From Nostoc sp. ATCC 43529 (GTDB lineage: Bacteria; Cyanobacteriota; Cyanobacteriia; Cyanobacteriales; Nostocaceae), in contig LWTK01000063.1 of assembly GCA_003326205.1 (NCBI GenBank), positions 1 through 37,277 of the forward strand: 37,277 bases of DNA. The letters are read 5' to 3'. The translations under genes were made by a program, and so were the position numbers. A model generated the notes under the pieces. The model was not told the origin of the DNA and searched no databases. It was given only the letters and a program-made list of their open reading frames with translations. How positions within the stretch are numbered: position 1 is the stretch's first letter; every line of letters starts with the position of its first letter. This document shows positions 33,090 through 37,277 of the stretch, piece by piece.

Positions 33090-34334
33090 ATGGCAAAAGA
33101 ACGCCCGCCACTAGAGGAGATGACCTTACGGCAATTACGTAAAGTTGCCAGCGAATATAGCATCTCTCGCTATAGCCGAATGCGTAAATCCCAACTGCTG
33201 GCATCAATTCAAGAAGTCCAGCGCAGCAAAATTTCGCTCAGTCCATCTCGTTCATTGGAGGCACAGGAAACCGTGGAAGCAGCTAAGTTTGAATTAGGTC
33301 AGGAAGATCGCACTGGTGGATCTCTTGCTGATGTTGATGAAGGACTCCCAGATCTGCCTTCTGGTTATGGTGAAAGCCGGATTGTACTCTTACCCCGCGA
33401 TCCTCAATGGGCTTACACCTACTGGGATGTTCCCAATGAACATAAGGAAGAACTGCGCCGCCAAGGGGGACAACAGCTGGCACTGCGGATTTATGATGTT
33501 ACCGACATCAATATCGATTTTCAAAGTCCCCACAGCATTCAAGAATATCCTGCTGACGAACTAGCAAGAGAATGGTATTTACCAGTTCCAGTTAGCGATC
33601 GCGATTATGTAATCGATATCGGTTATCGTGCTGCTGATGGTCGTTGGTTGGTACTCGCTCGTTCCGCCAGAGTACATATTCCTCCTGTCTATCCTTCTGA
33701 CTGGATTGAGGATGTGTTCATCACCGTCAACTTTGAAGAAGATTTACGCGGCAAAACTCAATACGAACTCGTTCCACCCGCCAAGAAAGTGGCAGCGACT
33801 GGTGCAAATGGCGGCGGTAACCCCATCTACGACCAAATCTTTGGTTTAGCCGAATCTGCCGAAGCACAACGCGTTGCTGGTTCTCTGTTTGGCTCCATGC
33901 AGCAAGCTGGTTCAGTACGCCCCGAACAAGCCATCAGTTCCTACATATTCCCCTCTGGTGTAGGTATGTGGGCAGTTCCCACCACATCTGGTTTAACCAT
34001 GTCCGGTGTGGGAATGTCGGGTGTAGGCTTCTCAGCTTCCGCGGTACCAGTGCGTCCGCGCAAGTTCTGGTTAATAGCCGATGCTGAACTGATTGTTTAC
34101 GGTGCAACCGAACCCGATGCTACTGTAACCATTGGCGGCCGTCCAATTCAACTGAATCCAGATGGTACATTCCGCTTCCAGATGTCCTTCCAAGATGGTT
34201 TAATTGACTATCCAATTGTGGCTGTGGCTGCTGATGGCGAGCAAACTCGCTCAATTCAAATGAAATTCAATCGTGAAACACCATCCCGGAACACTAACAC
34301 CAAAGAAGAAGCCGTTCTAGAGTGGTTTTCTTAA
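33090..34334 (+). CDS. DUF4912 domain-containing protein
   Basis: 414 residues. The N-terminus MAKERPPLEEMTLRQLRKVA with KSQLLASIQE (1-47) resembles the small Rho N-terminal/SAP-like helical module. SRIVLLPRDPQWAYTYWDVPNEHK (~96-120) to the DWIEDVFITVNFEE region (~205-220) is the DUF4912 domain. A Gly-rich, low-complexity middle (TSGLTMSGVGMSGVGFSA, ~298-316) is followed by a C-terminal beta-rich part (FWLIADAELIVYGATEPDATVTIGG) that reads like an Ig-like domain. No signal peptide. The protein family is conserved in cyanobacteria without an established function. A strong terminator follows directly, so it is probably a single-gene transcript with its own promoter. Confidence 0.85.
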   Translation: MAKERPPLEEMTLRQLRKVASEYSISRYSRMRKSQLLASIQEVQRSKISLSPSRSLEAQETVEAAKFELGQEDRTGGSLADVDEGLPDLPSGYGESRIVLLPRDPQWAYTYWDVPNEHKEELRRQGGQQLALRIYDVTDINIDFQSPHSIQEYPADELAREWYLPVPVSDRDYVIDIGYRAADGRWLVLARSARVHIPPVYPSDWIEDVFITVNFEEDLRGKTQYELVPPAKKVAATGANGGGNPIYDQIFGLAESAEAQRVAGSLFGSMQQAGSVRPEQAISSYIFPSGVGMWAVPTTSGLTMSGVGMSGVGFSASAVPVRPRKFWLIADAELIVYGATEPDATVTIGGRPIQLNPDGTFRFQMSFQDGLIDYPIVAVAADGEQTRSIQMKFNRETPSRNTNTKEEAVLEWFS

Positions 34335-34379
34335 GTTTTAGTTCTCAGATTAACTCCAGACTGAAATTTTAAATTATTC

Positions 34380-34410
34380 CCCGCTATAGTAATTCTGTAG
34401 CGGGTTTTTT
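34380..34410 (+). terminator. Rho-independent terminator after the DUF4912 gene
   Basis: CCCGCTATAG (34380-34389) pairs with CTGTAGCGGG (34395-34404), including one G-T pair, around a five-base loop, followed by six T. It is the most convincing intrinsic terminator in the window, and lies only two bases before the next start codon. Confidence 0.9.
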
Positions 34411-34412
34411 GC

Positions 34413-35345
34413 ATGATTATGTCTAAAAAAAATTTACTTTTGTTATTAATGGCGATCGCTGCTGCAACCTTATTATCAGGTTGTCAAAAAATTGCTGCTA
34501 ATTCAGTTCCCAAAGCCTCTAAAATTTGTCCTGGAAAAAATCCCAAATTCAGTATTGATTTTTTTAAAACTAATAATCAAGGACAGAAAAATTCTAAAGG
34601 TATTAACCACGTAATTATTTTTAATCCTAGATCGTCAGAATTAGATTTTAAAGTTAATCTTGGTTTATCTCATAAACTCTACGCCAAAGATACCCAAGGA
34701 AAATTACGAAAAGAATATATACCAAAACAATTTCGCGAACTCATAGTTGGCGATAATGCTAAATTAAATGGACAGCTACCCATTGCGGCAATTAACGCCG
34801 ACTATATAGACACCGCCGATAAACCACAAGGCTTAAATATTTCTCGTGGCGTAGAATATTCCGGAGCATTTAAAAATAAACGTTCTTCCTTTGGGATATC
34901 AGGAGGTTCGCCCGCACAACGACAAGCCACTATCCAAGCTGGTAGAAGAAATAGCAATGTTCTCAATTACAATTTAGTAGGAGGAAATGGCAGATTTTAT
35001 CGCCAGGGTAGATTTAAAGATATTTGTCAAGATTTGGGAGAATTCGCTTGCAAAAATGCAACTAATCGGTCTATGGCAGCTATCACTAATCAAGGATATG
35101 TAATACTATTAGTGAATGACGCCAAAGCTAATTCTGAGATTGAGTTATCTAACATTAATCAAGAGTTATTACCAGATACCTTTGATAATGTCTTGGAAGG
35201 TATTGCGAAGAATAACTGTTTAGGAAAAATTCAAGAAGGAATTTTATTTGATGGAGGTATGTCTCCAGGACTATATTACAACCAAAAAATATATGTAGAA
35301 AATTATGGCCCCATTGGTTCAGTTTTTTTGATTTATAAAAAATAA
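34413..35345 (+). CDS. Phosphodiester glycosidase-like lipoprotein (NAGPA/DUF2233)
   Basis: 310 residues. A lipoprotein signal with a lipobox LLSGC places Cys24 as the lipidated residue. The mature part has the NAGPA fold markers: AINADYIDT (early), GGNGRFYRQGRF, RSMAAITNQGYVILLV and, near the end, EGILFDGGMSPGLYYN, the GG-S type core of phosphodiester glycosidase relatives. Such proteins remove or handle phosphodiester-linked sugars in the envelope; the exact substrate is unknown. A second ATG at 34419 (MSKKN) is an equally possible start. No ribosome site fits before it, because the terminator occupies the upstream region. Confidence 0.75.
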   Translation: MIMSKKNLLLLLMAIAAATLLSGCQKIAANSVPKASKICPGKNPKFSIDFFKTNNQGQKNSKGINHVIIFNPRSSELDFKVNLGLSHKLYAKDTQGKLRKEYIPKQFRELIVGDNAKLNGQLPIAAINADYIDTADKPQGLNISRGVEYSGAFKNKRSSFGISGGSPAQRQATIQAGRRNSNVLNYNLVGGNGRFYRQGRFKDICQDLGEFACKNATNRSMAAITNQGYVILLVNDAKANSEIELSNINQELLPDTFDNVLEGIAKNNCLGKIQEGILFDGGMSPGLYYNQKIYVENYGPIGSVFLIYKK

Positions 35346-35370
35346 AATAATTGAATATTTGAATATAACA

Positions 35371-36171
35371 GTGAAAACTGACACTATCTTTTATAGCCTA
35401 TTTCAGGCATTTCCTAGCATTTTCTTTGAACTGATTAACCAGTCGCCAGCAGAAGCAATTGCCTATAAATTTACTTCCTGCGAAGTTAAACAACTTGCCT
35501 TTCGCTTGGATGGGTTGTTTTTACCAATCACCAAGGTTCGAGAAAAACCTCTTTATATAGTTGAAGTTCAGTTTCAGCCCGATGATGATTTATATTACCG
35601 TCTGTTTGCTGAACTATTCCTCTACTTGCGGCAATATAAACCCCCTCATCCTTGGCAAGTTGTAATTATCTATCCAACTCGCAGTATCGAAAGAGAACAG
35701 ACATTACAGTTTGGTGAAATGCTAGTTCTCAATCGAGTTATACGCATTTACTTGGACGAGTTAAGCCAAGTAGCAGAAGCCTCCGTTGGGGTTGGTGTTG
35801 TTAAACTTGTTATTGAGGCCGAGGAAACAGCACCAGAGTTAGCAAAACGCTTAATTGAGCAAGCTAAGGAACAGGTAACTGATGAAGTTACTCAGCGCGA
35901 CCTCATCAATTTAATAGAGACAATTATCGTCTACAAATTACCACAAAAGAGCCGCGAGGAGATTGAAGCAATGTTGGGTTTAAGTGAATTGAAGCAGACT
36001 AAAGTTTATCAAGAAGCTTTAGAAGAAGGCAAACAGCAAGGCAAACAGCAAGGTAAGTTAGAAGCAATACCACGGATGATAAAATTTGGGTTGAGCTTAG
36101 AAGCGATCGCTCAATTATTAGATTTACCTCTAGAAGTAGTACAGCAAGCAGCAGAGAGTTTTAAAGAATAA
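35371..36171 (+). CDS. DUF2887 / Rpn-like PD-(D/E)XK nuclease relative
   Basis: 266 residues from the GTG at 35371 (VKTDTIFYSLFQAFPSIFFE), the usual opening of this family; a TTG at 35359 is also in frame. The nuclease core is FRLDGLF (Asp47) and LYIVEVQFQ (Glu65, Gln67), the D...ExQ variant of PD-(D/E)XK, then LYYRLFAELFLYLRQYKP. The C-terminus has an E/Q/K-rich helix (EEGKQQGKQQGKLEAI) and a short helical tail (LEAIAQLLDLPLEVVQQAAE) common in cyanobacterial Rpn-like proteins. Relatives promote recombination or are mobile; many copies occur per genome. It follows the lipoprotein by 25 bases and has no evident ribosome site. Confidence 0.8.
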   Translation: MKTDTIFYSLFQAFPSIFFELINQSPAEAIAYKFTSCEVKQLAFRLDGLFLPITKVREKPLYIVEVQFQPDDDLYYRLFAELFLYLRQYKPPHPWQVVIIYPTRSIEREQTLQFGEMLVLNRVIRIYLDELSQVAEASVGVGVVKLVIEAEETAPELAKRLIEQAKEQVTDEVTQRDLINLIETIIVYKLPQKSREEIEAMLGLSELKQTKVYQEALEEGKQQGKQQGKLEAIPRMIKFGLSLEAIAQLLDLPLEVVQQAAESFKE

Positions 36172-36203
36172 GTTGATGCCCTAGCTAGCTTTAAAAAACA
36201 CAT

Positions 36204-36764
36204 ATGACACCTGAAGAAATTACGGTTACCCTAACAGAATTATTTGGCACAAATGTTAGTGCGACTTCTCCTGATTCTTGGGAAGTAAACACTTATAGTT
36301 TTCAACTTTTAGTGCTACTGTCCAAAGATAATACTTGGCTGCGAGTTTTGCTACCAATATTACCATTACAAGAAGCCCAACCTTTTTTAGCAGAGTTTTT
36401 GTCAGCTAACTTTGATGAAACCCAGGAAGCGCGGTATGCTTTGCATGATGGGCAAATTTGGGCAGTGTTTCATCATAACATTACCACTGTGGTAAAAGTA
36501 GATTTTGAAAGAGCGATCGCTCGATTAGTTTCTCTACATGAAATAGGTATAGATAATGCCTTCAATCGATTAGTTGAAAGCCGCATCCGCCAAGTTATCA
36601 AAGCAGCAAAACTCCAAGGACAATCTCTGCAAGCTACCATCCAAAACTTAGAACGCTTTTATGCAGAAGGAATCATGGGTGAAATCGACCAAACCGCCCA
36701 AGCGCAAGAACAAACCCTAGCTGCTTGGCGGCGTCAGCTAGAACGTTTATGGGATGAGGTATAA
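36204..36764 (+). CDS. Hypothetical protein, YbjN/CesT-like fold possible
   Basis: 186 residues, no signal or membrane segment. The first ~95 residues alternate short strands and helices (YSFQLLVLLSKDNTWLRVLL ... QIWAVFHHNITTVV), which recalls YbjN or type III chaperone-like folds. The C-terminal ~90 residues are helical and rich in Gln/Ala (AQAQEQTLAAWRRQLERLW), probably a coiled coil. The gene follows the DUF2887 gene by 32 bases on the same strand. I cannot assign a function. The IS66-like element starts about 215 bases downstream. Confidence 0.6.
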   Translation: MTPEEITVTLTELFGTNVSATSPDSWEVNTYSFQLLVLLSKDNTWLRVLLPILPLQEAQPFLAEFLSANFDETQEARYALHDGQIWAVFHHNITTVVKVDFERAIARLVSLHEIGIDNAFNRLVESRIRQVIKAAKLQGQSLQATIQNLERFYAEGIMGEIDQTAQAQEQTLAAWRRQLERLWDEV

Positions 36765-36769
36765 ATTTG

Positions 36770-36978
36770 AATAAGAATTCAGAATTCAGGAGTCAGAATT
36801 CAGAATTGATGAAAATTCTACCCAGAAAGCGATAGAGTTTTAATACGAAAGAATATTTAATAATAGTTTCCCCATTAAGGGCGTTAGCGTAGCAGTACAA
36901 GTCCGGTTTTAAAGCAATATTCGCTAAAAAGTCGCACAAAAAACCTTTCCTGAATTCTGACTCCTGAGTTCTGAATTC
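36770..36978. repeat. Inverted GAATTCAG repeats ahead of the right IS
   Basis: GAATTCAGGAGTCAGAATTCAG near 36783 and a near-complement (CCTGAATTCTGACTCCTGAG) at 36949-36968 flank ~140 bases that include a piece of the interspersed repeat (GGGCGTTAGCGTAGCAGTAC at 36879). The 88-codon minus-strand frame here is not convincing. Confidence 0.65.
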
Positions 36979-37277
36979 GTAAGGATTCAGGTAGCAGAGT
37001 ATTGACAAAGGGAACACTTGAGGGAGAGTATCACAGATATGAACCACAATCTGCCTCAAAAATTAGACCGAGAAAGCTTGAACCAGCTATCAAAAGAACA
37101 ACTGGTAGAGATAATTATTGAGCAGAGCAAGGTAATACGTGAGTTACAGGAAATCATTGTAGAACTACAGCAAGAAATACAGCGTTTAAAAGTCAGTCGA
37201 GATTTAGACAGTTCTAATTCGTCGAAGCCACCGTCTGGGGATATTCACAAAAAGAGTGAAAACAAAAAAGCATCCTC
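36979..37277 (+). mobile_element. Right-edge insertion sequence, IS66-like, partial
   Basis: The sequence from 36979 begins GTAAGGATTCAGGTAG; IS66-family ends typically start GTAA, which supports this as the left terminus. An IS66-type transposase N-terminus starts 60 bases inside. The rest of the element is beyond the window, so the boundary is a proposal. Confidence 0.5.
37039..37277 (+). CDS. IS66-family transposase (TnpC), N-terminal part
   Basis: 79 residues to the window edge, starting MNHNLPQKLDRESLNQLSKE. A leucine-rich coiled-coil stretch (LVEIIIEQSKVIRELQEIIV) is followed by SRDLDSSNSSKPPSGD, the NSSKPPS motif that marks the N-terminus of IS66 TnpC proteins. The zinc-finger and DDE catalytic parts would follow. 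A GAGGGAGAG stretch just upstream could serve as a ribosome site. Whether the element is intact, and whether tnpA/tnpB-like helpers exist, cannot be seen; none is encoded in the 60 bases before it. Confidence 0.8.
   Translation, partial: MNHNLPQKLDRESLNQLSKEQLVEIIIEQSKVIRELQEIIVELQQEIQRLKVSRDLDSSNSSKPPSGDIHKKSENKKAS

Noticed and set aside
36793..37059. 88-codon minus-strand frame near the right edge
   Set aside because: It covers inverted GAATTCAG repeats and crosses into the IS66-like end; a chance frame.

Overview
The window comes from a filamentous, Nostoc-like cyanobacterium. The evidence is the density of HIP1 octamers (GCGATCGC), heptanucleotide STRR tracts such as TCATTGG and GGAGGCA, a cyAbrB regulator, a probable cyanobacteriochrome kinase and several cyanobacterial DUF families. 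It is chromosome-like and loosely packed, with many intergenic spacers made of interspersed repeats. Both edges cut through insertion sequences: an IS5-like element on the left and an IS66-like element on the right.

Region 1 (1-4463, minus strand) is a RiPP-type locus. In transcription order it holds a small ORF, a PqqD-like recognition protein, a GT4 glycosyltransferase, two tandem precursor peptides of the 'lasso leader' type (the second, at 2194-2349, is very short), an HPr-kinase-like protein and a GT2 glycosyltransferase cut off by the left IS. Both precursors carry a textbook YxxPxL...LTQ leader. Their cores lack the Asp/Glu at positions 7-9 needed for a lasso ring, and no cyclase or leader protease lies in the window. 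The precursor genes and their 3' hairpin segments form a tandem duplication.

Region 2 (4580-10034) is metabolic: an ETHE1-like persulfide dioxygenase, a CYP110-like P450, a GCS2/YbdK-like carboxylate-amine ligase and a deoxyhypusine-synthase-like protein that is probably a polyamine enzyme. Region 3 (10191-19779) holds a PAS/GAF protein with no output domain, a VOC protein, hypotheticals, a serine recombinase whose catalytic motifs look degraded, and a GT39 membrane glycosyltransferase. Region 4 (20331-25963) holds a ClC protein with CBS domains, cyAbrB, an Rrf2 regulator, CobD/CbiB, PyrR and an NTF2-like protein, separated by STRR tracts.

Region 5 (26410-32419, minus) is a three-gene signalling cassette: a large hybrid kinase with a GAF domain carrying the bilin-attachment Cys-His motif, a small Rcp1-like response regulator, and a second hybrid kinase overlapping it. 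Region 6 (33090-36764, plus) holds a DUF4912 protein, a strong terminator, a phosphodiester-glycosidase-like lipoprotein, a DUF2887 (Rpn-like) nuclease relative and a hypothetical protein, before the IS66-like edge.

All family assignments come from reading motifs by eye; no database search was possible.
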